DNA of 64,000 bases from positions 543,792,207-543,856,206 of the forward strand of contig NC_135497.1 of NCBI RefSeq assembly GCF_052857255.1, given 5' to 3'. Positions within the stretch are counted from its first letter, which is position 1. Every line of letters begins with the position of its first letter. Position numbers and translations under genes: made by a program. Below, piece by piece: positions 34,603 to 49,849 of the stretch. The notes under the pieces were generated by a model. It saw only the letters and a list, made by a program, of their open reading frames with translations. It searched no databases and had not been told where the DNA came from. Origin of the DNA: Amblyomma americanum (lineage: Eukaryota; Arthropoda; Arachnida; Ixodida; Ixodidae).

Positions 34603-36831
34603 TGTTCAAGTACCAACTTGCCCAACAAGAAGTCCTCTTAAGCTATAATTCTAATACAGTGGGCCCTTCTGTTTGTGTGTCGTCTCCAAGCTTTATTGAT
34701 GAATGGATTACACGTGTCGTCGCCAACGCCTGTCGCGCAAGAAGCATCGCCTTCTGCATCAAGAATGGATTGGTTGCCGCAGAAGTCAGTGCCCTATTTC
34801 GCCCAGTGTTACCTTCATGGGGACACGTGAAACGAAGAAGCGAGATTCTGAGGTCTGAGCTGTGGCGCCAAATTCGCCTGCTCAACGACCTTCTACGCAC
34901 TGCTTGTTTCACGCAATATCCTGCCTGGCTCGCTGGAAAGAACATTCGGTCTGTCAAGCGGTTGGCATCCCAGATGAAAGAACAACTCTGGATGTGCAGC
35001 CTCAAGAGTCTGCTCAAAGAAGCCAGAAAGGACGTGAAGAAAGCCGTGAGTAGTTTGGTAGTTGTTGGGGACATCGATTTGCCAGATGAGGTGTCGTCCG
35101 TACTTCAAAAAGGACCCAAGTTCGGCATTGAGCCAAAGGTGCCGCCGCATGAACTGGTAGCCGTAAATCGACGCATCGCAAGTGAGGCCGATCCAGAAAA
35201 GCAAGAAATGTGCCTTCTGGAGGGCGTTTACTGTCTTCATAAATCTGGGTACCCGAGGCCTACGCGTCGCATGGAAATATCGGTTGGAGCCATTGTGTCA
35301 TACTTTAGAAATAATTCACTGACACTTTCAAGCAGATAAAGAGGGCGGGTTTGTAGTTATGACTGATGATAACTCCTCGATAAGAGCTGCTGAAGCGATT
35401 AAGAAGAATTTTTAACTCATCCCTGTGAAGTGAACGAAAGTAAAAAGCCGCGCTGTGGAAATGTGTGAACGTCTGTGTTTGGTCAGCATTGCTAAATAAA
35501 TTGCCAAAAGCAAAAGTAAAGCGCTGAGAGTGTTCTTTGAGGTTAAAACGCACAAGCCAGGCTTCCCATTCAGAACAATAGTAACAGAAAAGGGTTCATG
35601 GCAGAAGCAGATTAGTCTTTTCTTGTTAAAGCATTTGAGCAAACTACAAGTGGGAGATCCGTTTCTAACGAAAAGATCCGAGGAAGTTCGTGAATTTCTA
35701 AAATCTGAAGCTGAGGTTGGGTGTGCTTTTTCAGTGGATACTGTTGATTTATTTTATTCTGTACCCCACGCTGCCCTATTCACTGCAGTCAGGGAATGTA
35801 TTGAAAGAAATGAACCTGTTTCCTTCCAGAACTCTGCAGGTATATCTAGTGATGATTTTTTAACTGTTTTAAAGTTTTACTTGGAGTCCACTTTTATAAC
35901 ATTTGACCAGCGGTATTTTCTGCAAAATGCGGGCATTTGTATTGGATCGAGCGTAGCGCCGGTATCATGTAACATCTTTCTTTCACAAATGGACCAAGTC
36001 CTTCCTCAGGTTTTACCGTCTAACAAAGTTTTTAAAGTTTTTATATATGTGGACGATTTTTTGATTATTTTAACCAAGGACGCAAGCTTTTATGTTGCTG
36101 AATCTGCACACGATGTTTTATCTCTGTTTAGACAACATGGAAAAGGCTTAGATTTTACATGTGAACTTCGTGTGGACCATTTTTTAGTTTTTAGTTCTTA
36201 AGATTGAGTTCTGGAAGGATCATGTGTGTTGGGCTTACGTCCCGCCTGCAAAAAAGGACTTCTGCCATTTGACTCTGCGCATTCAAAGCTAGTAAAAAGA
36301 AGCATTGCTTCACTCTGTCTGGAGTCTGCACTAAAGAAGTCATGTGTTCACAAGATGCGACTAAGTTTCGACAACGAATTGGCCAGGCTGGCTTCAGCCG
36401 GAATCCCTGGTTCGCTCGTGACAGGAGTCGCCGAAAGCCTGCTGCAGAAGATGAAGTCGAGGGCAGTGAGAGCTGTTGCAGAGGTCCCTCGAGAAGAGGT
36501 GAGACCTGTGGCGGTGCCGTATGTGCACAAGTTGACCCACAACCTGAAAAAAGTGGCGAGCAGGCATGGTGTCCCGCTCGTTTTCACAGCCCCCCTGAAG
36601 CTCGGAAGTGTTTGCCCTCGATTATAAAAAAGAAAGCAAAAACAAAAAGAAACAGGCTGCGGAACCAAACACGGGCGACAATTCATGAGGTGTACCGAAG
36701 GGGTAGTACACGAAATTCCCCTCTCGTGCGGTCGTTCCTATATAGGACAAACCGGGCGCTGTGTCAATGAGCGAATCAGGGAACATGAAAGAAACGTGGA
36801 ACAAAATAAAGAGGGCCGAAATTAACCAAAA
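34602..36831 (+). pseudogene. Penelope-like polyprotein (RT and GIY-YIG), frameshifted
   Basis: The frame opens at ATG 34602 at the pseudo-LTR junction. The first 245 codons are the PLE N-terminal domain (VLQKGPKFGIEPKVPPHELV). A frameshift near 35325 leads to QADKEGGFVVMTDD and, after stops near 35411-35510, to the RT at 35530-36201: FFEVKTHKPGFPFR, FSVDTVDLFYSVPH (motif A), GICIGSSVAPVSCNIFLSQM and IYVDDFLII (catalytic DD intact). The connector at 36226-36627 has LPFDSAHSKLVKR and YVHKLTHNLKKVA. The GIY-YIG reads SYIGQTGRCVNERIREHE near 36737-36790. At least four lesions inactivate it, but all domains are present. Confidence 0.92.
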
Positions 36832-37182
36832 CATATTAGATCCTGCCCTTCGCGCTCTTGTGAGCCATGTTTTTCAACGGTGCGGATTCTGGCCAGCAGT
36901 GACAATGTAAAACAAGAGAACTTATTGAAGCATTCTATATCAGCAAGAAAGGCAGTTTGTGCGTCAGTGAAACGTCATTATCTTTATACAAGGCGGAAAA
37001 CAGTTGTTTGAAAGATGCTTATCGTGTAATACTTGATGTATGAATATGCTGGTTGCGCAGGCGCCGGTTGACTGTATATATTGGCACGTATGTGACTTCC
37101 CCAAATTAAACCAGTTGTGAGAGGTGCTCTGTCTCGTTTCCTTCTCTTGTGTGTGTGTGGTTTTGGCGCCCAAAAAGTACAA
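36832..37182 (+). repeat. Right pseudo-LTR of Penelope-like element
   Basis: It is homologous over its full length to 34253-34602, with scattered substitutions and small indels. It encodes the final part of the endonuclease, here broken by a 1-2 nt loss at the AATGTAAAA-CAAGAG site, and the 3' UTR ending CCCAAAAAGTACAAC. Confidence 0.9.
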
Positions 37183-38362
37183 CATGCGGGAGGCTCCCCG
37201 TAGCATGTAGCAGATTCCCTATTTTTCATTATTGGATTTAGAGGCTTTAGGCACATATTTCTTCAGCATTTTTTTTTTGGTTGCTGGCTGTCATGGAAGA
37301 CACCAGTAGCTACAGGTGGCACCTATTCCTGTGGTCGGTTTTTAACTCGTTAGGTTCAAAGGTCCCCTTGAACCGCAAACCCGTTGTCTGTATCGGTGTG
37401 ACTGGATCATGCTTTCTTGTATATAGGGTAGTGGAACAGAAAAGTAGTTCTGCTGAAAACAGGTGGTCAAGCGGAATCGAACCATATTCTATTGTGTCAG
37501 GAGCTGGGCACTCTACCTCAACAGCACTGAAAAATGTATCTTCAGTGTATAAATGTAGGCCTTGTGCGAGCACCTCACACCACACACTAGGGGAAATAAA
37601 TTACAAGAACTCTTAGTTAATTAAGGTCACGAATTATAAACACCAGTTAAAATGGACAATTATGTGTAATAAGGCAGTTTGTTATGGTGGCAAGTGTGTC
37701 AATGTCTGTGAAAGGGTGCACCTAGGGACTCGCAAGCAATCATGGGGAATTTTTCATGGTTTCAAGTAATAGTCGTAAGGTGAGCGCCAGTATCCCCAAA
37801 GTTTTTTTTGTGTTGGCTATTGTGTCAGGCAGTATAGTATCTTGATCATTATCGGCTGTTATATTCAACTATAGTTTCGTGCCATGTTGGTAGCATTTTT
37901 CAACGGTGCAAGATTTATTCATTAGGTCTTCAAGGTTCCAAACAGTTCTGAATGCACACTGCTTGGCAGAGAATTAAAGAGAGAATTAAGTTTACTGTTC
38001 TTAATGTTTTTAAAATGATCGGAAATGGATTCTCTGCACAGAAGTATCCTGCAGGAAAATATTTATGGTGTGCTCATGTTAAAGTTTTGCATTTCAGAGC
38101 GTGTCGTCAATCCAGATGGTCCACATGTTTTTCCAGCATTTTAGATAATGTTGTGCATAGTAACTAACTGTGCAGTACCCCTTGGTTTTTTGTCTTCATT
38201 TCACAACAAGCGTTCTGTCATTGCCCACAGCATTGCGATGCCATCCTGTTTTCTTGTTCTGTTCTGAATGACCATCTGTTTGTGTGGTCCGGCCAACCGG
38301 CCTGTAAGACTTAATCTCTGGCAGCAGAAGCAAAGAGACTGCTTTAGCATCCTTTCATGTAT
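37183..38362. other. Unassigned stretch
   Basis: Overlapping frames on both strands at 37281-37616 (111 codons) and 37585-37310 (91 codons) are the longest. Neither has a motif I recognise. No repeat ends or RNA genes are seen. Confidence 0.35.
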
Positions 38363-41120
38363 TTATTTATTTATTTATTTCATAAATACTGCCGACTGCC
38401 CTTTGGCGGTCAAGGCAGGAGTGCACAAAGGAAAAAAATTACAAAGTGGTAACAACAAAAATAACAGCGACAAAGGGCGATTACAGTGCGAGGACAAAAT
38501 TCAATTAGACCAACGGGAAGCAAAAAAAAGTACAGGCAAATCATCCGACGTCAAACAGACTAAGTGAACAGAATAAAAAGAAGGAAACCGAAATACACTG
38601 TGTACTAGACACGCTACTGCGATACATGAGCCGAAACAGCAGACAAGAAGGATTCTGAAGATACCAGGTTGGTGATACCGCTTGGCAGTCGGTTCCATTC
38701 GGAAATGGTGCGTGGAAAGAAGGAACAAGAATATGCTTTTGTTCGGCATCGTGGCATCAAGATAGTCCTTTCGTGTTTGTTACGGGTGGGGCGTGTTGTG
38801 TTGTATTGCATGTAACTCTGAAAATTCAGTTTTGTTTTATTATGTATGATATTGAACAACATTTTTAGTCGGTGCTGCTTGCGACGGGATTCAAGAGTGG
38901 GAAGCCCAGATCTGTTGAGCAAATCAGACACCGAGACCTGCCGACCATACGCGTGGTAAATAAACCGGAGTGCTTTCCTCTGGACGCCTTCAAGATTTTT
39001 TATATCCGTTTTTGTGTGCGGATTCCATACAGCGTCGGCGTATTCGAGCACTGGACGCACAAGTGATGTGTATGCTGTCAGTTTAGTTTTGCTCGTGCAA
39101 TGCTTTAGGCGGTGCTTTAATAATCGAAGTTTTTTGGACGCTGCTGAGACAATGGACTGGATGTGTACGCTCCAGTTCAGGTTGGATGTCATGGTTACCC
39201 CAAGATATTTCACCTGAGTCACTGAGTTGATCGGAAGGCCATTGATTTTGTATGTGCATTGGAGCGGTTGTTTCTTTCGTGTTGCTGTCATTTTTCCGCA
39301 TTTTGAACTGTTTATACCCATTTGCCAAGTACAGCACCTGCTGGAAACTGCTGTTAAGTATTCGGCTAGGAGTGTCTGGTCTTCGACTGATGTGATACTA
39401 TGGTATATAACACAGTCGTCGGCGAAGAACCGACAGCGTATGTGTGAGTTGAAGGACAGGTCGTTCAAATAAATAAGGAAGAGAAGCGGCCCAAGGACTG
39501 AGCCCTGGGGAACTCCTGAAAGTACCGGCGCTTTTGTCGAGGGAGATTCAGATATCTGAACAAACTGATGCCGCTGTGTAAGGTAGGAATCTAACCATTG
39601 TACTACTTGCCGATTATTTAACCGCCACCTTATTTTTAACAAAAGATTGCCATGCGATATCCGGTCAAACGCTTTTTCGAAGTCAATGAAAATTAAATCT
39701 ACCTGTCCATTATTCTCTAGTGACATCATAATTTCCTTTGTGATATGAATAAGCTGTGTCACTGTCGACAAGCCTTGCCGAAACCCGTGCTGGCTTTCAA
39801 TAAAAAAACCGCTTCCCTCTAGGAATGAACCTATGTGTTTGAAAATAAAATGTTCTAACACCTTACTGGACGTACATAACAAAGAAATTGGCCTGTAATT
39901 TTTCACGCAAAGCTTGTCTCCTGATTTGTGAATGGGTATCACCTTTGTTGTTTCCCAATCGTTTGGAATTTCTCCTGTCCTGAGACTTTCAGTAAAAATA
40001 ATGAAAAGGTATTTAGCGCACCACTCAGCATATCTGTACAGAAAAGCGTTAGGAATATCGTCTGGTCCAGAGGATTTTTTTGTGTTCAACTGCAATAGAG
40101 CCGAAACAATACCCTCCTCGTTAATAATTAGGTCTGGCAGATTGAAATGGCTAGTTCGAGATTCGGAGACTGAGTTGCTGTTACTCAGGAATACAGAAGA
40201 AAAGTGCTCATTGAATGCAGTCGCTAAGCAGAGGGAGTCGGTAACAACTGTGCTGTTAAGGAGAAGTTTGTTAACCGGGTCTTTTTTCTGTGACAGATGC
40301 CTCCAGAACTTTTGGGGGTCAGTTTTTAGAAAATTGTGCATCTTGACATTAAAAAAAGTGGTGCCGTGAAGATTTTATTTTTGAACGCAGTTCAGCCCAA
40401 AGAGCTGGCAAAGCACCACCAACTTTATTGCTTGACCTTGATAAGCGCTTCACGCGACGTTTTAACTGTATGATCTCGCGTGTTATCCAGGGACACGCCA
40501 TTTTCAGCTTCTTATGTTTAAGCGGCACGTACTTGTTGATACATTGATGAACCGCACTTTTGAATTCTAACCACAAGTCGTTCACACTTGTACGCCCACC
40601 AGTGTATTTTTTAGCAAAGGATTCATACGTCAGTTCAAGCTGATCTAGAACGCTTTTATCCTGAGCATTGTTAAAGTCGCGAAACGCTTTTCCTTCCTGA
40701 TGAACAATTACTGGTCGCATCAATTCGCTTTTAAAGAGCACCGCTTCATAGTCTGATATTCGGGAAAGACATCTGTCGAAAAGCCCAATTGACTAACAGG
40801 TTCTGATATAAATACCAGGTCAAGAAGAGAACTCGTATTTGCTGTAATGCGCGTAGGTTTCTGAACAACCTGGTTTAAGTTATAATTAAAAGCTATGCTG
40901 AGCAAAGCATCCGAGTTAGCACACAAAGTTTGAGCGCACAGAGAATCCCAGTTGATGTTTGGCAAGTTAAAATCGCCGCATACGATAACATGGCTATAGC
41001 GCTTTGTATGTTCATTTAAAAAGTCGTGAAAGTTGTCCAGTACAGAAGTATCAGCATTCGGTGGTCGATAAATAACACCTATTAAAAGACTAAGCTGAAA
41101 AAGACGGAGAACAACCCAGT
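38363..41120 (-). mobile_element. CR1/Jockey-type LINE, 5'-truncated, nearly intact RT
   Basis: On the - strand, APE endonuclease sequence starts at about 41118 (SLLIGVIYRPPNADTS, CGDFNLPNINWDS). It continues through a shift near 40735 (to LFKSELMRPVIVH) and another in an A-run at about 40349, into a 575-codon RT frame (40341-38614). That frame has FIDFEKAFDRIS, GVPQGSVLGPLLFLIYLNDL (275-294) and FFADDCVIY (FADD 306-309), plus a full thumb and C-terminus (WNRLPSGITN). The 3' UTR ends in ATAAATAAATAAAT repeats at 38360-38385. The 5' truncation point lies about 35 bp before an Aurora-kinase exon. Confidence 0.9.
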
Positions 41121-41154
41121 CCTTTAATTGTGGTTCTTGCAACCCGACTTGCAG

Positions 41155-41386
41155 GCCAGCGACCATGTGCGGCACATTGGACTACCTGCCACCAGAGATC
41201 ATCGAGGGCACTCTGTACGATGAGAAGGTTGACCATTTGGCCCTGGGCATACTCATATACGAGTTTCTGGTCGGCAAGCCGCCTTTCGAATCGGAGACCC
41301 GGCAGTAGACGTTCCAGCGCATTCATGACGGAAGGGTCCAGTTTCCACCATACGTCAGTGCTGATGCCCGCAACATCATTAGAAAA
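41155..41386 (+). pseudogene. Aurora-type kinase fragment, penultimate exon
   Basis: The translation carries the Aurora signature [15 protein letters not shown] (kinase subdomain VIII, PPE motif) and [12 protein letters not shown] (subdomain X). It then has RIHDGRVQFPPYVSADARNI leading to IRK and a donor site, AAA|GTGAGC, at 41386/41387. An acceptor-like TTGCAG ends at 41154. Aurora kinases are mitotic Ser/Thr kinases. Two faults stand out. TAG at 41306-41308 sits where families have Glu (ETRQ-stop-TF). The subdomain IX sequence is VDHLALGIL, where Aurora has VDLWSLGV, so the conserved Trp is lost. No upstream exons were found. It is best read as an unprocessed pseudogene. A real gene with sequence errors is possible. 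Confidence 0.85.
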
Positions 41387-44453
<3,067 letters not shown>

Positions 44454-44558
44454 TTGTTGAAGACACGACCTGCAGACCGAATTTCCCTTGATGAGGTACT
44501 GCGTCACCGCTGGGTGACCACAAATGCAGACACCACTACAGAGTGCAAGACACTCTGA
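44454..44558 (+). pseudogene. Aurora-type kinase fragment, last exon
   Basis: A strong acceptor (pyrimidine-rich TTTTTCTCTTTTCTTTAAACAG, 44432-44453, the last 20 bases being the key part) precedes TTGTTGAAGACACG. The 34 codons read LLKTRPADRISLDEVLRHRW and then VTTNADTTTECKTL before TGA at 44556. This is kinase subdomain XI (R in PADRI) and the Aurora C-terminal tail, where relatives have LLKHNPSERLPLxEVLxHPW. It joins the upstream exon in phase 0 as IRK-LLK, the family's usual junction. This exon itself is undamaged. A possible poly(A) signal AATAAA lies at 44980. Confidence 0.85.
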
Positions 44559-46135
44559 ACAAAGAATCCGCCGGGAGCCCACCTGCACATAAAGATTGTA
44601 CATGCTTTGTGTGCATCATATTTTATCTGACAGCCCCAACAAAGCTGTGCTTTTTATGAAGTGGTTTTATCCGTACCTCTACAGCTTTTATTTCTGACAT
44701 GCCGGTTAAAATTTGATGCTTAAACTGGTGGTTTAGGTGTGTGTTCACAGATGGAGATGTTTCAAGCCATGCAGCTAGAATGGCACTAATTTCTTCCTGC
44801 ATCAAGATCCTGGTCGCCATTGGTGCATCATTAAATCTCCTTGAAGGGCCCTAATCAACACGTGGTCGAAGGTTTTTATACTGCAATAGTTGGTCGGCCT
44901 CATCCAGGGAACCAAAATTTCTTATCCTTTCAAGGAATTTTCTTAACCTGTTCAGACTCGACTTTTTGTTTCCATCAAAATAAATGTTTTTCCACCCAAA
45001 GAGTATGTCCACGTCTTAAGTAAGACAATTTGTTAGATTCTAAGCGCTAAACACCGGTATTTTATTTTGCAGAGATGTGTAAAATTTCGTAAAATGTGTT
45101 ATAATTGATGAAAATAGCAACATCAAATTCCCGCTATTTACCAAGTAAACATTCGAAGGATCATAGAAGCATTAATTGCTATTTCGAAGGTGCACATAAT
45201 TCTTCAAAATGCGAAAGAAAATTGCTGTTCTTACTGGTGGCAAAAAGACTGCAGAACAATGGTGCCTGACATGCTACCCCTCTCACTGCTAGCGAAAGTT
45301 TTGCAGCGTTCACTATCTGGCATAAAAGAACCACATTATTAACGACATGAAGGATGCAAAATTCACCTTAAAGCAATCGCTGCTAGGTGCAGCACACTCA
45401 CTGAAAAAGCTCCACAGTCCCTTCGCACACAATTGTGTGTATATTTAATGTGTCAGTTAAGATTCCCAAAGTTATTGTTGTAGCTATCCCAGTTAAGCAA
45501 TTTCATTACACCTCTACCACCAGCCCTCTCCAAGAAGGCTTTTTTCACATGGCGGGACAGTAAACATCTGCAAGCAAAATTTCGATGGTGCAAGAGCAGC
45601 TCAATCGAAGAGTGCAGTAGCTAACATCATTTTGATCTACACAAGGTGGAGACAACTTGAAAGAAATTCAAAATTTTTCACCCAGTGAACCCGTGCACCA
45701 GGCTAGGGAAACCTTGTGCGCATTTATCATTGGTGGGTAGCTGGGAGTACTAGGAATCATGCCCCACAGTTGCCATTTGAGGCAAATGCTCATACCACTG
45801 AGCCACTACAGGAGTGTGCATCCTGAGGGTCGCAGCTGAGAGCGAACATATCGGCACTGTCTTGTCCCGTCCTCTCCGTTTTGGCCTCGTTCCATTGCGC
45901 TGGTTCCCCAAAAATAACACTTGGGTAAAAATAGTGCACTACCATTTGTCCTGTGCTAAAGCAGTTGTCACCGTACTGTAGGAACTTGTAGGATGCAGCA
46001 ACTCGTCGGAAGTGGTTTTAGAATGCATCATTTCCAGGCACTACACATGTAGTAGTGTGGTATTAAACTGCGTTACAGAAAGCAAGAAGCTAATGAAACA
46101 ATTCATTTATAATAAGTATGGCAATTATTTGCAAT
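44559..46135. other. Unassigned stretch with a degenerate tRNA-like repeat
   Basis: The first part is probably the 3' UTR side of the kinase fragment. At 45755-45835 the - strand reads GTAGTGGCTCAGTGGTATGA followed by a decayed tRNA-like body, an A-box match without a good B box. It is likely an old SINE. The remainder holds nothing I can name. Confidence 0.4.
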
Positions 46136-46520
46136 TCACCGGGATATAACTAAAAAGGTTCCGCTTAAGTTAATGACAACACTGCAAGCTATGTAAAGAA
46201 AAATGATAGATGTAACGTTAAGAGAGCAGAAGCTGGCAGAGTGGGTAACGGAGCAAACGCGTGTTAAGGACATCGTAGTCGAAATAAAGAAGAAATGGGC
46301 ATGTAATTTGACGGAAAGATAACCGCTGCTCGTTAAGGGTGGGGGAATGGATTCCAAGAGAAGGCAAGCATAGTATGGGGTGGCAGAAGGTTAGATGGGC
46401 GGACGAGATTAAGAAGTTTGCAGTAATAGGGTGGGCGCAGCTCGCAAATGACAGGGTTAATTATAGAGACATAGGAGAGGCCTTTGCCCTGCAGTGGGTG
46501 TAGTCAGTCTGATGATGATG
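46136..46520 (+). mobile_element. RTE-type LINE 3' end, start of duplication copy B
   Basis: It has RTE C-terminal text (KMIDVTLREQKLAEWVTEQT, then VEIKKKWACN) and ends in GATGATGATG at 46511-46520. From 46258 it aligns with window position 1. The 120 bp before that extend the same element beyond what copy A shows. Confidence 0.82.
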
Positions 46521-46639
46521 TTCCCGGATCTAACGTGGAAATTTCATAAATTTCTGCGTCCAAGTCTGCATACACTCCAACCTGCTGCTGTCAAACCCAA
46601 GAAACGCAAGACTTCATTTTACCTCTATTAGAAACTACA

Positions 46640-47935
46640 ACTCCACTTACTCTAAAATCACTGCCGGGTTACCACAGGAGATCGTTCTTGGTCAACTCCT
46701 CTTTTTAATATATGTTAATGATTTACCTAACTCTGTGCCTTCTCGAGTTAGTCTCTTTGCTCATGACTACAAGATATACCGTAATATTGTCTCTATCCCT
46801 GACCAACAATGTTTTCAAACTGACCTCGATGCCGAAACCGCAAGGTGCATATCTTGGCTTATGCCACTTAATACTTCTAAAACAAATCTTATGTCTTTCA
46901 CTTGCAGTTTTCGCATTCCTACAACTTATTTCTTAAATAACGACTCTGTCGAACTTGCACCCATTTACAAGTATATCTCGGAGTTCACCTGCATTCAGAC
47001 TTAACATGGCTTAACCACATTAATCTAACTTTACCTTCCGCCAACCTCTCACTCGGCCTGCAAAAAAAACCTCTGTCTAGCTCCCCCGCAGCTGAAGAAA
47101 CTTAAGTTCAAAACACTGGTTTGTCCCAAAGATAGATTATGCATCAGCCATTTGGGATCCTGACCAAGCCTATCTAGTTGCTAACATTGAGTCCTTGCAG
47201 ACCTATGCTGCGCGTTTTTTTCAGACTATTCAATGCTACCAGCGTCACTCTCTTAAAAAAATCGCACGTAATTAAAAGGCTCATCTCACTGCCATAAACT
47301 ATCGCTACTAGTACCTTTATATTAACTGCATCACCATCCATCGCTTCACCTCGATTTATTCCAAGCACCATCTGCCGCCTTTCCGTGGCTCAACCAGCCC
47401 CACAATGTAAAACACATCGCGTGTCGTTCATATCTATTTGCGAAGTCATTCATACAACGCTCTATCATAAAGTAGAACAATATACCAGCACATATATTCA
47501 TTGAATCGAAGTCCTCCGCATTTCTTGATCTCATCTGTGATGACGTTGGCATTTGAAATGCTTCCAGTTTCAATGTTTTTTCATTTTCTGTACTTTTTCG
47601 ATTACTATCGTTTTTTCGTGCCTGATACGTACACTATAGTATTTGTCACGTCCATTATGCCTTAACATTTTCTTTAAAACCTATAATTTGTCATATATTG
47701 TTTACTATCGACTATTTATTTACTCTATGGTGCTTAATTGTTTTCTCATGTTATACCTTGCCTGTTTATTGTGTCTTTGCTTGTTAATGATGTTCCTTAC
47801 AAATGCTTTTACACTGACCCTTCCCCCTGTGTAATATCCTCGAAAAAGCACCTTTAAGTGTGCTCCTTCTAAATGATCACATTTGGCTTTACCCCTCATA
47901 TAAGGCCCTCACCCCGGGGCTCTTGAGGTTGTTCC
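46640..47935 (+). mobile_element. Jockey-like LINE fragment (copy B)
   Basis: Frames at 46712-47004 read VNDLP-like sequence, VSLFAHDYKIYRNI (FADD decayed to FAHD), WLMPLNTSKTNLMSFTCSFR and SVELAPIYKYISEF. These are better preserved than in copy A. The 3' UTR is cut at about 47935 and lacks the AATAAATAAA tail seen in copy A. Confidence 0.78.
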
Positions 47936-47944
47936 TAAAACTGG

Positions 47945-48540
47945 GTTGTTCCTAAAAAGACCAACGGTGCCCTGACACGCTGGTTATCTGGACAATCTTC
48001 ACTTTAAATGCTACAATAATTTCTAGATTTTTCTGCTCTGAGCTCTACCAATAACCTTTGTGTTTTTTATTAGTGGATAAAATTTTCAATGTGCACATTG
48101 AGGTGCCAGATTTCTTCATTCTGGAACTTGTTCACAGGCCTTCTCGTTCTCACTAGTCTCTTATTTAGGCACCTCCCTGTGTGCCCAACGTGTTCTCGGT
48201 TATACATAGCTAAGTGGAATATTGTAAATGACGTTTCTGTCACACCGAAAATAGGTTGTCTCGTGTCCGACGCCACACTTGGGTTTCTTTTTCTGTTTTT
48301 CGTGTGCGTTCTCTTTTTTGCGCAATCCGATCGGCTTATAAGGGGCAAAAAAACACCTTTACACTGTACTTGCCAGCTGCTTCCTTTATTCTTTGCGAAA
48401 TGTTGTGAATATACAGCATCATAACAGAGCTTCCATCATAGCTCGTTTTATATGCTTTTTGGGGGCTTGCAATATCTCTCAAGGTTTCCGCAATGCTGCC
48501 AAAAACCGCCAAGGTGAGCCTCTTGTCTTCATTCCGATGA
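47945..48540 (-). mobile_element. Penelope-like element fragment (copy B)
   Basis: The - strand frame 48348-48070 reads SDCAKKRTHTKNRKR, GVTETSFTIFHLAMYNREHV and GHTGRCLNKRLVRTR. GHTGR stands for the GQTGR of the GIY-YIG motif. It is shorter upstream than in copy A. Confidence 0.78.
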
Positions 48541-49840
48541 CCTGCTCACAGAAACAAATTCATGGCGCTGATATGGTGTCACCACAAAGTGGCGGTTTCT
48601 AGCAGTGCACATGTCATTGGGTAGGAGCTTGATGATCGGACAAAAAGCAAATGTACTGCAAATTCTGCTAGTAAATGTAGACACGTTTTGTCACGTTTGA
48701 GTTTGTAGTAGATCGACAAAACCGACATGTTCGCCTAACGTACAAGCACTGCAAAGCAAGTCAAACAAAATCGAAAACACAAGAGGTTCTGGCTATTATT
48801 TTGCATTGAAGGACTGCACCTCTCCATACAGTTTCTTACTGTACACTAGACGGAATGCTGGCGTCTTTTCATTTAATCCACCATGGACGCCGAGGAATAC
48901 TGGGAAGACAGCAAAGCGGATTGACATCTAGTGTCTTGTTGACTGTGGCACGGATTGGATTTTTTTGGTGGTCCAGTTTACTTTCCATCACTGTAGGTTT
49001 TACGGATGTTTTGTGCGCCTTGTGGTTGTGTAGTGCACCGACGCATGCAGTTCATTTGACATCCGAAGCACACGAGAGCGCTTGACCCGAAGTGAGCTGA
49101 GCACTGTGCTGGTGCCTGCTAGGCCTAAATTCTGTTTCTTCCCTCACTGGGAGCTATTTATTCAGCAAGGTGGGTTTTTCTCAGCGGGAACCTGTGCTAC
49201 CTGTGCATTGAAATGCGAAAGAAGGTAACAAGCTTTTTTGTGTGAAAACTGAGAACGCAACACTCCGCTGCGCTGACCACTGAGCACATTTTTCGGTGGT
49301 GTCTCGCAGACACTTTAAAAGCGCAATGTTAAGTTCCTCGAGAAGTGCAACTTATATTAGCCGTACATGGCAATGATTGCGTTTGATTCATTTCAAAGAC
49401 TGGCAGTGGGCGCGCATTGCATGCAGGAACGACTCAATTCACACAAATACCCGCTAGTGCGCTTGTCAGCATGACCACTCCCGTCACTTACTCAATTGTG
49501 GTAGGAGAGGTTCACGCTTTCCAATTCATGTTTTTTCTTGGCAAACCAAGATACGCCGAGAGCCGGCACTTAGTGAGCGCAAAATAGTTTCTCATAGAAA
49601 AGTGGGGGCTCGGGCAAGTTTCTCGCGGTATGAACATATCCTATGGATGTACATAAGGCTTGTCCCGCAATAGGAGACTACACGTACCATTGAAACTGTT
49701 CTTTTTTTCACAATGCGCAAAACGGAAGCTTCTAAAGTGCAGTATTTTAAGAACTAAAATTGTTTTGCCATATTATTTGCTCTAAAATGTATGTCTTCTA
49801 AATGCAAAACAATATTTCCTACGGTTAGCTATGTGTGACG
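48541..49840. other. Unassigned stretch (copy B)
   Basis: Counterpart of 3291-4690. No feature is recognised. Confidence 0.45.
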
Positions 49841-49849
49841 AATAAAGCC

